A stretch of DNA of 5,000 nt, from NCBI GenBank assembly GCA_913776405.1, contig CAJYOV010000214.1:1-5000 (forward strand), written 5' to 3'. The number at the start of each line of letters is the position of its first letter. The first letter of the stretch is position 1. Under the pieces are notes generated by a model. That model worked only from the letters and a program-made list of their open reading frames with translations, ran no database searches and was not told the origin of the DNA. Shown here one piece after another: positions 1-5,000 of the stretch. The translations under genes were made by a program, and so were the position numbers. This DNA is from Pseudobdellovibrionaceae bacterium (lineage in GTDB: Bacteria > Bdellovibrionota > Bdellovibrionia > Bdellovibrionales > JAMPXM01).

Positions 1-28
1 GGCCTGTTACCGTTCAGGGATGCTGCGC

Positions 29-60
29 AAAAAAAGAAAAAGGGCCCCTCTCGGGACCCT
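29..60 (-). terminator. Rho-independent terminator of the sigma-54 regulator transcript
   Basis: Read on the minus strand, an 8-bp stem AGGGTCCC / GGGGCCCT closes on a GAGA (GNRA-type) tetraloop and runs straight into TTTTTCTTTTTTT. The single imperfect pair is a U-G wobble on the minus-strand RNA but a C-A mismatch on the plus strand. The plus strand also lacks a good T-run, so the element points to minus-strand transcription. It lies about 110 nt past the stop codon of the regulator gene, leaving a long 3' untranslated region. Confidence 0.9.
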
Positions 61-79
61 TCTTGTTCGCTCTGCTAAT

Positions 80-171
80 CGCGCTGCCAGCGCGGAATCC
101 GCGGAGCGGATTCTTAACGTCGGAGGAGCAAACCTGCGTCGACTCTTGCGCCAACGGCGCAAGTTAACGTA
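80..171 (-). other. Structured 3' untranslated region with three tight hairpins
   Basis: Between the regulator stop codon and its terminator the minus-strand RNA can form three consecutive perfect hairpins. These are 163-145 (CTTGCGCC, loop GTT, GGCGCAAG), 113-95 (GAATCCGC, loop TCC, GCGGATTC) and 94-80 (CGCGCT, loop GGC, AGCGCG). The first two have the same 8-bp stem and 3-nt loop, lie exactly 50 nt apart, and are each immediately preceded by the heptamer ACGTTAA (170-164 and 120-114). The third abuts the second. None is followed by a T-run, so they are not ordinary terminators. The stretch could be a stabilising 3' end, a 3'-derived small RNA that uses the terminator at 29-60, or a palindromic repeat. 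Only the structure is seen; the role is inference. Confidence 0.6.
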
Positions 172-1734
172 TCAGAGTCCGCCGGCTTTCATGAGGCGGC
201 GTTTGTCGAGGCCGTATTTTTCGACTTTCATGATCAAGCCTGCGCGGCTGATGCCGAGCTCTTTTGCGAGCTTCGACTTGTTCCAGCCTGTGCGACGAAG
301 ACCTTCTTTGATGAGTTCTCTTTCGAGTTCTTCCAAAGCGTCTTTGAGCTTGCCGTGAACGCGTGCACCTTGAACTTTACCTTTTTCCGCGATCTCGAGG
401 ATCTTCGGAGAAAGCATGTCTGCCGTGATTTTGTTTTCGGCGCCAGAGAGAACGACAACGCGTTCCATCTCGTTCTGAAGTTCACGAACGTTACCTGGCC
501 ATGGGTAGTCGTAAAGTTTTTCGAGGGCGCGCTTCGTAAGAATTTTCTTACCGCCGCCTTTTTCTGCCGCTTTCACGAGGAAGTATTCCGAGAGAACTGG
601 AATATCTTCTTTACGCTCGCGGAGTGGTGGAACGCGAATGTTGATGACGTTCAAGCGATAGTACAAGTCTTCACGGAATGTACCGGCTTCGACCATCTCT
701 TTGAGGTTGCGGTTTGTCGCCGCCACGATACGAACGTCGACGCGTTTCTGCTCGGTACCGCCCACTTGCATGAACGTTCCCTCTTGAAGAACGCGAAGGA
801 GTTTTACCTGCATTGTCGGTGACGTATCACCGATTTCATCCAGGAAGAATGTGCCTTTATCTGCGATCTCGAAAAGACCCTTTTTATCTTTTTGTGCGCC
901 TGTGAACGAGCCTTTTACGTGACCGAAGAGTTCGGACTCGAGGAGGTTATCGTTGAACGCCGAACAGTTCTGAATGACGAATGGCTTATCTTTACGGAGG
1001 GAATTGTAGTGAATCGCTTTTGCGATCAATTCCTTACCGGTACCGTTTTCACCTTGAACGAGAACTGTCGAGTCAGCACCCTTGATCTTATCAAGAAGCG
1101 AGTACAACGATTGCATCGGCTTCGATTTACCGATCATGTTGTCATACTTGTAACGTGAACCCAGTTCTTTATTGAGTTCTTTGATGCGGTTTTCGCGCGA
1201 CGTAATCTCAACGTGGAGTGTGATCACTTCTTGTGCGACGAGTTCGACGAGCTCAACGAAGTGCTCGCGATCTTGATCCGCGATGTATTTGATTTTTGAG
1301 AGCGACGCTTCGATCACGTCGTTTGAACCGCCGAAAGCAGCCAAACGCTCGCGAATTTCTTGAAGGCGTGCTGGTGCTTGGTCTTTCAAGAAGCCCATTG
1401 CAACAACGCAGCCCATGAAGTCGTTATCGATCATGATTGGGAAGATCGCTACATCGTAGCCAGTCATGTCCCATTTGCGAATCGAGTAACGATTTTCAGA
1501 AAGACGAAGGTCGTCGATCGTTTTCGTTACGAGCTCGGCCAAGTTGTCGAGAGCCGCGTCGCGACCGAGGTAAACGTTTGTGCCGGCGTTTGCGTAAACA
1601 GCCTTTGCGCGATCGAAACCTTTGAGGTGACCACGTTCATCTGTGAAGACAACGTCGATGTTCCACCATGCACCAAGAACGTGCTTCAGTTTCTTGATGA
1701 CGTGTATATGCTCAAACTCATCCCAATTGATCAT
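172..1734 (-). CDS. Sigma-54-dependent transcriptional activator (enhancer-binding protein) with N-terminal GAF/PocR-like sensor domain
   Basis: This 520-residue protein is a bacterial enhancer-binding protein. Such proteins hydrolyse ATP to remodel RNA polymerase holding sigma-54 and open the promoter. Residues 1-155 form a sensor-like domain without a response-receiver signature; the segment DVAIFPIMIDNDFMG (94-108) recalls the core strand of GAF or PocR ligand-binding folds. A helical linker (about 150-195) is followed by the AAA+ domain (about 200-430). It has Walker A GENGTGKE (228-235), the sigma-54 contact loop GSFTGA (275-280, usually GAFTGA), Walker B GTFFLDEIGD (294-303), sensor I ATNRNL (339-344), the arginine-finger segment FREDLYYRL (353-361) and sensor II WPGNVREL (412-419). 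A Fis-type helix-turn-helix occupies about 484-507 (NKSKLAKELGISRAGLIMKV). All catalytic motifs look intact. A TTG seven codons upstream is also in frame, but the ATG at 1734 has a strong Shine-Dalgarno sequence and is chosen. The regulated genes and the ligand are unknown. Confidence 0.95.
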   Translation of the reverse strand: MINWDEFEHIHVIKKLKHVLGAWWNIDVVFTDERGHLKGFDRAKAVYANAGTNVYLGRDAALDNLAELVTKTIDDLRLSENRYSIRKWDMTGYDVAIFPIMIDNDFMGCVVAMGFLKDQAPARLQEIRERLAAFGGSNDVIEASLSKIKYIADQDREHFVELVELVAQEVITLHVEITSRENRIKELNKELGSRYKYDNMIGKSKPMQSLYSLLDKIKGADSTVLVQGENGTGKELIAKAIHYNSLRKDKPFVIQNCSAFNDNLLESELFGHVKGSFTGAQKDKKGLFEIADKGTFFLDEIGDTSPTMQVKLLRVLQEGTFMQVGGTEQKRVDVRIVAATNRNLKEMVEAGTFREDLYYRLNVINIRVPPLRERKEDIPVLSEYFLVKAAEKGGGKKILTKRALEKLYDYPWPGNVRELQNEMERVVVLSGAENKITADMLSPKILEIAEKGKVQGARVHGKLKDALEELERELIKEGLRRTGWNKSKLAKELGISRAGLIMKVEKYGLDKRRLMKAGGL

Positions 1735-1740
1735 CTTAAA

Positions 1741-1747
1741 TCCCCTT
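1741..1747 (-). promoter_or_regulatory. Ribosome binding site that decides the start of the sigma-54 regulator
   Basis: The minus strand reads AAGGGGA followed by the 6-nt spacer TTTAAG and ATG (1734-1732). The alternative start, a TTG at 1755-1753, lies upstream of this site, so the Shine-Dalgarno sequence would be inside the longer frame. The shorter ATG-initiated protein is therefore preferred. Confidence 0.8.
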
Positions 1748-1769
1748 GCGAACAAACTTTTGCCACGCG

Positions 1770-1795
1770 ACTGTCGTAGTCGGTGACAGTGTCAA
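1770..1795 (-). promoter_or_regulatory. TTGACA box abutting an ACTGTC-N9-GACAGT dyad
   Basis: A perfect -35 hexamer TTGACA is read on the minus strand at 1795-1790, but no good -10 hexamer lies 16-18 bp downstream. A 6-bp inverted repeat, ACTGTC (1770-1775) and GACAGT (1785-1790) with a 9-bp spacer, sits directly on its downstream side, 35-55 bp before the start codon. This is a plausible promoter and operator for the regulator gene. The dyad resembles the TGT-spacer-ACA pattern known for NifA-type enhancer sites, but with an 11-bp rather than 10-bp spacing. Function is inferred from position and symmetry. Confidence 0.35.
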
Positions 1796-1805
1796 AGGTC
1801 CTATC

Positions 1806-1820
1806 GTCGAAAGTTTCGAC
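1806..1820. promoter_or_regulatory. Perfect 15-bp palindrome upstream of the regulator gene
   Basis: GTCGAAA and TTTCGAC flank a single central G. The site lies 72-86 bp before the regulator ATG, upstream of the TTGACA box. It shares AAAGTTT with two flanking copies of CAAACTTT (plus strand 1839-1846 and 1753-1760). It could be a binding site for a dimeric helix-turn-helix protein, possibly the regulator itself. This is inferred from sequence symmetry only. Confidence 0.35.
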
Positions 1821-1892
1821 AAGCTTGAGTCTGCCGACCAAACTTTCATCAGGACTTTGGGAATTCTCAGTTCCCTTTGATAGTCTGTCTCA

Positions 1893-1911
1893 AACCGAAA
1901 CGCTTTCGGTT
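1893..1911 (-). terminator. Hairpin over the permease stop codon, possible weak terminator of the ABC operon
   Basis: AACCGAAA and TTTCGGTT form a perfect 8-bp stem around a 3-nt loop. The permease TAA stop (1912-1910) is partly inside the stem. On the minus strand the stem is followed only by TGAGAC, so the U-tract is very short. Termination would be weak or partial, and the hairpin may instead protect the 3' end of the mRNA. It separates the ABC operon from the regulator gene 175 bp downstream. Confidence 0.4.
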
Positions 1912-3280
1912 ATTCGCGAGGGCTAGCGGAGCCATTTCTAGTTGATGATCGGGCCAGTCTAGTCGCAAGCCCCCACGCAATCGCGACTTGGACTAAGCCA
2001 GAAGCGCAATTGATCACGAGTAAAGTCGTGGGCGACTCGGAGGCGAAGCCAAGGCTGCTTGCGATCCATTCAGCAGTCCCGCTCCAATTGCCAGTCACGC
2101 TGCGAGGGATAAACAGAGCGACGACAGCTGCCGGCAAAAGTCTCGAGAAAAGAATTGGAACGAAATAGAGAAGTGCCGTAGCCCAAACCACAAAACTCTT
2201 AGCCTGCTTGAATTTCAAATATCGGCCGCACTCTAGAATCAGCAGGTCACGAAGAAGAAAGAGGAGAAGGCTCACCGCTGTGAAGAGTCCGGTCGCAACG
2301 CTTGCAGTTAGAACGACAGCCATGAACGTCAAGTAGCCGAACACCCAGATCGGGCGCGACTTGCGATCCTGCGCGCTCTTGCCCTTTAGCTCTGAAAGCC
2401 ATTGGTTCAAAGTCGAAGTTTCGTCGAGCGGTTGTAAGACAGCTGTCCCGTATAAGAAAAGCGCCATCAAAAGCAGAACAAGATTATTGAACGTCAGGTG
2501 GGAGACGAATCCAAAAACATAGGCTGCTACAAAAAGCAAAAATGCCGACAGCCTCCAGGGCTTCATCACTTCAAGATAGTCGCGCGCGATCTCCCACTTG
2601 GCTCCAATGAAACACCAAGCGCCGAAGACATAGAGGTTCATCAAGAAAAAGTAATCGTATGAAAGATCGAAGTTGTAAAACTTGATCGTCGACTGCTGGA
2701 AGCTCGTCATGTCGAGAACGGTAAGACCTGAATTGATGGCAAGGACCGCGATCCCGATGATCGGTCCCACGATCATAGATGTTCGGCCATGCTTCACGGA
2801 CGGATTCGCCGAAACCAAGAGTCCAATGGAATTGCTCAGAAACGCCATGCCTATTAAAGCGATTTCCGCCCGAAACCATCCACCGAAATATTGAGTTCCA
2901 GCGGTAAGCGTTACGATCAAGCTCCACGGGATTAAAAACGTGCCGAGCGTTAGCGCAAAGATGGGTGCACCAAAAAGTTTGCCGATCGCTGTTTGGAACG
3001 ATGTCAGAGGAGTGAGTCTCTGAAAATCCCAAGTGCGCTCAGACCGCTCGCTCGAAATTGCGCCAGAACTTTGCGTGGGCGCCATGATGACCCACGCAAT
3101 CGCTTGGTAAAAAAGCAGTGCGGTTGCGACGCTCAGGAGGCCCGCACTTGTGCCATCTTTTTTGATCAGAAAGGTGCAAAGACCCACAATGGCAATGAGC
3201 GAAATGCCGCCGAGAACTCGCTGTGGCTTCAACTCTTGACGGCGATAGCGATAAAGATCAGGGAAGCGTTCGAGACTCAT
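1910..3280 (-). CDS. ABC-2-type transporter permease, polytopic membrane protein
   Basis: This 456-residue integral membrane protein has about twelve hydrophobic segments, at roughly 23-39, 47-66, 103-127, 137-157, 167-187, 209-226, 243-261, 264-283, 310-328, 331-349, 362-391 and 417-439. The stretch after the second segment, ISSERSERTWDFQRLTPLTS (75-94) ending in GK (100-101), matches the cytoplasmic coupling region of ABC-2 permeases (I..E+..GT.e.L..TPl....i..GK). In these it contacts the ATPase. The ATG overlaps the ATPase stop codon (ATGA), and AAAGG lies 9 nt upstream, so the two products are likely made together and form one exporter. A single long permease would give a full 24-helix channel as a dimer, or could be a fusion-like double-length subunit; ordinary ABC-2 permeases have about six helices. 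The substrate cannot be read from the sequence. The short polar tail after 442 is Ser/Arg-rich and likely cytoplasmic. Confidence 0.85.
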   Translation of the reverse strand: MSLERFPDLYRYRRQELKPQRVLGGISLIAIVGLCTFLIKKDGTSAGLLSVATALLFYQAIAWVIMAPTQSSGAISSERSERTWDFQRLTPLTSFQTAIGKLFGAPIFALTLGTFLIPWSLIVTLTAGTQYFGGWFRAEIALIGMAFLSNSIGLLVSANPSVKHGRTSMIVGPIIGIAVLAINSGLTVLDMTSFQQSTIKFYNFDLSYDYFFLMNLYVFGAWCFIGAKWEIARDYLEVMKPWRLSAFLLFVAAYVFGFVSHLTFNNLVLLLMALFLYGTAVLQPLDETSTLNQWLSELKGKSAQDRKSRPIWVFGYLTFMAVVLTASVATGLFTAVSLLLFLLRDLLILECGRYLKFKQAKSFVVWATALLYFVPILFSRLLPAAVVALFIPRSVTGNWSGTAEWIASSLGFASESPTTLLVINCASGLVQVAIAWGLATRLARSSTRNGSASPRE

Positions 3281-4206
3281 TCGCGCGAACCTTTCATGTG
3301 AGCGAGGTAAGCCTCTTGGATCCGGCCGGATTCTTCTTCGAATCGGATGAGGCGAGCGCCGTTGATCACGAGCGCTTTTAGCAGATCCGCCTGGCTCGAT
3401 TCGTCGCCTTCAAACTTAAATTTGAAAACGTTTTTGTCTCGTTTCACATCCGTCACTGAGGCGAAGGACCGAAATGTCGTCTCAGCTTTTTCGGCGCCGT
3501 CGATCAATTCCAGCTCGAAATTTCTTTTGTGAACTCCCGTGCGCCCCATTTCGCGAACCTCGCCGAACGAAATGAGTTTCCCTTTGTTCAAAAGAGCGAC
3601 GTGAGTGCAGTAATCTTCTAGTTCCGTGAGGATATGCGATGAAACGACTAAGGTCTTTCCTTCTGCGCCGAGCTCACGAAACAGATTTTGCAAATCATTT
3701 CGTGCTTCCGGGTCAAGGCCTGCCGAGGGCTCATCGAGTAAGATCAGCGGCGGATCATTAATCAGCGTGCGTGCGATACCGACGCGCTGGCGAAGGCCGC
3801 GAGAGAGCGCTTTGATTTCGGAATCTGCCTTGTACGAGAGATGACATTTTTCGATGAGTCGCTGAACAGTAGCTCCGCGATCGGTCGGAGGAATTGAGTA
3901 AGTGCGTGCCGAGTATTCTAAAAACTCACGAACGGTCAAATCGTCGTAAAGCCCAAAGAAGTCTCCCAAGAATCCCAGGTAACGATGAGCTTCTCGCGGG
4001 TTTTCATTTACGTCGAGATCGCCGATCTGCACGCGCCCCGATGTTGAAGTGATCAGCCCGGAGATGATCTTCATCATCGTGGTTTTGCCAGCGCCGTTTG
4101 GCCCAGCGAGTGCGAGAACGGCACCCGATGGCAGAGTGAACGAGACATCGTCTAGCGCAACGAAAGAGCCGTACGTTTTTCTAAGAGCGTCGATCTGAAC
4201 CTGCAT
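3277..4206 (-). CDS. ABC transporter ATP-binding protein (NatA/CcmA-like exporter ATPase)
   Basis: This 309-residue cytoplasmic ATPase energises the adjacent permease. All nucleotide-binding motifs are present: Walker A GPNGAGKTT (35-43), signature LSRGLRQR (134-141, variant of LSGGQ), Walker B LILLDEP (154-160), D-loop SAGLDP (161-166) and switch histidine in SSH (189-191). The Q-loop region reads LGFLGDFFGLYDDLTV (77-92); the usual glutamine appears replaced by Asp82, as occurs in NatA-like exporters. Residues from about 225 form the extra C-terminal domain common in drug, sodium and antibiotic exporter ATPases. The ATG at 4206 fits the family N-terminus (MQVQIDALRKTYG), but there is no Shine-Dalgarno sequence 5-12 nt upstream, so initiation may be weak. 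The ATPase is first in the operon and overlaps the permease by 4 nt. An export role is favoured by the ABC-2 pairing and the lack of a substrate-binding protein gene. Confidence 0.93.
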   Translation of the reverse strand: MQVQIDALRKTYGSFVALDDVSFTLPSGAVLALAGPNGAGKTTMMKIISGLITSTSGRVQIGDLDVNENPREAHRYLGFLGDFFGLYDDLTVREFLEYSARTYSIPPTDRGATVQRLIEKCHLSYKADSEIKALSRGLRQRVGIARTLINDPPLILLDEPSAGLDPEARNDLQNLFRELGAEGKTLVVSSHILTELEDYCTHVALLNKGKLISFGEVREMGRTGVHKRNFELELIDGAEKAETTFRSFASVTDVKRDKNVFKFKFEGDESSQADLLKALVINGARLIRFEEESGRIQEAYLAHMKGSRE

Positions 4207-4268
4207 TGTTTGATTACGAACCGGCCCCTGGGGCGGGTCAATGTTTCTGGAGCGGGCGCTGGTTCTAA

Positions 4269-4297
4269 GGTCTAGCCGTCACTGTCTACGTTTCCAA
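4269..4297 (-). promoter_or_regulatory. Weak candidate sigma-70 promoter for the ABC operon
   Basis: On the minus strand TTGGAA (4297-4292) and TAGACC (4274-4269) are separated by 17 bp. They match the -35 and -10 consensus at four and three of six positions. The distance to the ATPase ATG would give a leader of about 55 nt. The spacing is ideal but the hexamers are poor, so this is tentative. Confidence 0.22.
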
Positions 4298-4345
4298 CAC
4301 TGAGCGCCGGTGGGCGTCCTCGGGGCGCATTCTTAAGTTCCGCAT
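4286..4345 (-). CDS. Possible 19-residue leader peptide upstream of the ABC operon
   Basis: A minus-strand frame MRNLRMRPEDAHRRSVLET ends in TAG. It is preceded by GGAGAGG (4361-4355) with a 9-nt spacer, a better ribosome site than that of the ATPase gene itself. Five of its 19 residues are arginine. It could be a translated leader that affects expression of the exporter genes, but a frame this short can arise by chance. It also overlaps the weak promoter proposed at 4269-4297, so the two are alternatives. Confidence 0.18.
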   Translation of the reverse strand: MRNLRMRPEDAHRRSVLET

Positions 4346-4443
4346 CGATATATACCTCTCCAAATCCAATAGGGATCACCTGACGCCGCTCTTCTGAGGG
4401 AGAAATTTGTCCACTGGTGCATCGGAATTGCATCTTGAGTCCG

Positions 4444-4465
4444 CGGATCATGCACCCCTGATCCG
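4444..4465. promoter_or_regulatory. 22-bp dyad just upstream of the cysteine-rich protein gene
   Basis: CGGATCA and TGATCCG flank an 8-nt spacer TGCACCCC. The right arm ends 8 nt before the Shine-Dalgarno sequence of the plus-strand gene. It may be an operator overlapping the transcription start, or an RNA hairpin in the 5' leader that could affect ribosome access. The length and symmetry suit a dimeric repressor, but no protein family is indicated. Confidence 0.35.
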
Positions 4466-4473
4466 ACCGCTTT

Positions 4474-4478
4474 GGAGG
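4474..4478 (+). promoter_or_regulatory. Strong ribosome binding site of the cysteine-rich protein gene
   Basis: GGAGG is followed by a 7-nt spacer and ATG at 4486. This supports the chosen start and suggests efficient translation. Confidence 0.85.
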
Positions 4479-4485
4479 CACGCCT

Positions 4486-4857
4486 ATGAAAACGATCTTT
4501 CTTCTTTTCGCGCTCTTGTTTTCGCTCTCAGCTCAAGCAGGCTTCAGTGAAGTGTCATGCGGAGGAAAATGCGTATCGACAGGCGAAGGCTGGCTGAAGC
4601 CGAATTGCGATCTCGCAAACTCTGCCGATCATTCGGCCGTTGAAAACGAAATCCAGTGCCGCCAAGTTTCAGGCTTCGGCGGCTGCGCGTGGAAGAAATA
4701 CGAGAAGCGCACCGTTCGCAAAGGTTCATGCTCAAACGTCACCCAAGACCGCACACTCGACGCCGTCTGCGGCAAAGCCGAAATGCAAAACGAAAAGTCA
4801 TGCCTCGCCGTCAGCAAATGCGTCTGGGCCCCAGCCGCCGTCACTTGCCTGCGGTAA
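4486..4857 (+). CDS. Small secreted cysteine-rich protein, function unknown
   Basis: This 123-residue protein starts with a classical Sec signal peptide: Lys2, a hydrophobic core (IFLLFALLFSLS), and a cleavage site AQA|G after residue 18. The mature protein of about 105 residues has ten cysteines (25, 29, 41, 58, 67, 82, 95, 106, 112, 121). The even number and export suggest up to five disulfides in the periplasm or outside the cell. Two stretches look like diverged copies of one module: NEIQCRQVSGFGGCAW (54-69, then Cys82) and NEKSCLAVSKCVW (102-114, then Cys121). The shared pattern is N-E-x-x-C-x-x-V-S-...-C-x-W-...-C, each with an upstream cysteine (41 and 95). No lipobox is present. The family is not recognised and no enzyme motif is visible; a binding, inhibitor or structural role is only a guess. 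The gene ends with tandem stops TAA TAG. Confidence 0.85.
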   Translation: MKTIFLLFALLFSLSAQAGFSEVSCGGKCVSTGEGWLKPNCDLANSADHSAVENEIQCRQVSGFGGCAWKKYEKRTVRKGSCSNVTQDRTLDAVCGKAEMQNEKSCLAVSKCVWAPAAVTCLR

Positions 4858-4859
4858 TA

Positions 4860-4901
4860 GCTTGGGCACCAAGCGTGGGCCCCGCCGCCATAGCGGTGGG
4901 G
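4860..4901. terminator. Two-hairpin terminator between convergent genes
   Basis: A 6-bp hairpin GCTTGG / CCAAGC (4860-4874, loop GCA) is followed by a 9-bp GC-rich stem CCCCGCCGC / GCGGTGGGG (4880-4901, loop CATA). The G-T pair in the second stem is a wobble on plus-strand RNA but an A-C mismatch on the minus strand, which favours termination of the plus-strand gene. The following TTATC is a poor U-tract. It lies between stop codons only 47 bp apart. Confidence 0.55.
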
Positions 4902-4904
4902 TTA

Positions 4905-5000
4905 TCAGACGCCGGCTTGAAGTTGGAAGAAGCGGAAGTATTCGCCTTTTTCGTCGAGAAGCGATTGGTGAGTGCCTTGTTCGACGATCTCGCCTTTTTT
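4905..5000 (-). CDS. C-terminal end of an ABC exporter (MsbA-like fused permease-ATPase), partial
   Basis: The last 31 codons of a minus-strand gene enter from the right edge. The sequence includes KGEIVEQGTHQSLLDEKGEY and then FRFFQLQAGV. This is the standard C-terminus of type I ABC exporter nucleotide-binding domains, where G-x-I-V-E-x-G-T-H-x-x-L-L follows the switch histidine region and ends in a Y-x-x-x-x-x-x-Q helix. It ends in tandem stops TGA TAA (4907-4902). The fragment does not allow a substrate to be assigned; lipid-flippase (MsbA) and drug-exporter members share this ending. It converges on the cysteine-rich protein gene. Confidence 0.85.
   Translation of the reverse strand, partial: KKGEIVEQGTHQSLLDEKGEYFRFFQLQAGV

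Larger units (their letters stand above)
4207..4485. other. Divergent intergenic region, 279 bp, between the ABC operon and the cysteine-rich protein gene
   Basis: This region must hold promoters for both flanking transcription units, but no strong sigma-70 pair stands out. Items seen are a GCCCC-T-GGGGC palindrome (4224-4234) close to the ATPase start, a weak minus-strand promoter pair (4269-4297), a possible 19-codon leader frame (4286-4345), an A/T-rich TATATA at 4349-4354, a direct repeat of TGCATC 11 bp apart (4418-4423 and 4429-4434), and a 22-bp dyad (4444-4465). Confidence 0.7.

Noticed and set aside
3..167. Plus-strand frame open from the window edge to a TAA at 165-167
   Set aside because: It would read through the minus-strand terminator and all three hairpins. 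It has no internal ATG, and its low-complexity start derives from the A-run of the terminator. The open frame is probably accidental, though a plus-strand gene end entering from the left cannot be fully excluded.
355..822. 155-codon plus-strand frame, and further plus-strand frames at 892-1158 and 1360-1779
   Set aside because: These lie wholly or almost wholly antisense to the well-supported sigma-54 activator and reflect its codon bias. They have no ribosome sites or recognisable domains.
1746..1766. GTGGCA...GC pattern resembling a sigma-54 promoter before the regulator
   Set aside because: The conserved GG and GC are 13 nt apart rather than 10, so it does not fit the -24/-12 spacing, and it overlaps the ribosome site.
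2571..3032. 153-codon minus-strand frame inside the permease gene
   Set aside because: It is a shifted-frame shadow of the permease. The product is rich in His, Arg and Trp without any recognisable pattern.
4349..4354. TATATA as a -10 box
   Set aside because: No acceptable -35 hexamer is found at 16-18 bp on either strand.
4272..4481. 69-codon minus-strand frame in the divergent intergenic region
   Set aside because: It starts with GTG with no ribosome site, begins almost at the start codon of the divergent gene, and runs antisense through that gene's ribosome site and dyad. The composition is not distinctive and no family is recognised.

Overview
The window has about 50% GC and looks like a Gram-negative bacterium. 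The gene content (a sigma-54 activator with its own sensor domain, an ABC-2 type exporter and a secreted cysteine-rich protein) would fit a Bdellovibrio-like or other deltaproteobacterial-type predator or free-living species. That assignment is an impression, because no phylogenetic marker gene is present.

Layout from left to right. Positions 1-28 hold nothing recognisable. A very clear rho-independent terminator for minus-strand transcription lies at 29-60. It is preceded in the transcript by an unusually structured 3' untranslated region (80-171) with three tight hairpins. This follows the stop codon of a sigma-54-dependent enhancer-binding protein (172-1734, minus; 520 residues). Its start is fixed by a strong Shine-Dalgarno sequence to an ATG rather than the longer TTG-initiated frame. 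Upstream, 1735-1909 carries dyads and a TTGACA box that look regulatory.

Next, also on the minus strand, comes a two-gene ABC exporter. The ATPase (3277-4206) and a polytopic ABC-2-like permease (1910-3280) overlap by four bases (ATGA), so they are probably translated in a coupled way. A small hairpin over the permease stop (1893-1911) may end this operon before the sigma-54 gene.

A 279-bp divergent intergenic region (4207-4485) separates the exporter from a plus-strand gene for a small, secreted, ten-cysteine protein (4486-4857) that appears to consist of two related four-cysteine modules. Converging on it from the right edge is the C-terminal end of a second ABC protein, of the MsbA-like exporter type (4905-5000, minus, cut by the window). 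Two hairpins in the 47 bp between the convergent stops probably serve as a terminator.

No mobile element, CRISPR array, tRNA or rRNA was seen. The least ordinary parts are the periodic hairpins in the 3' region of the regulator gene, the cysteine-module protein, and the novel-looking sensor domain of the regulator.
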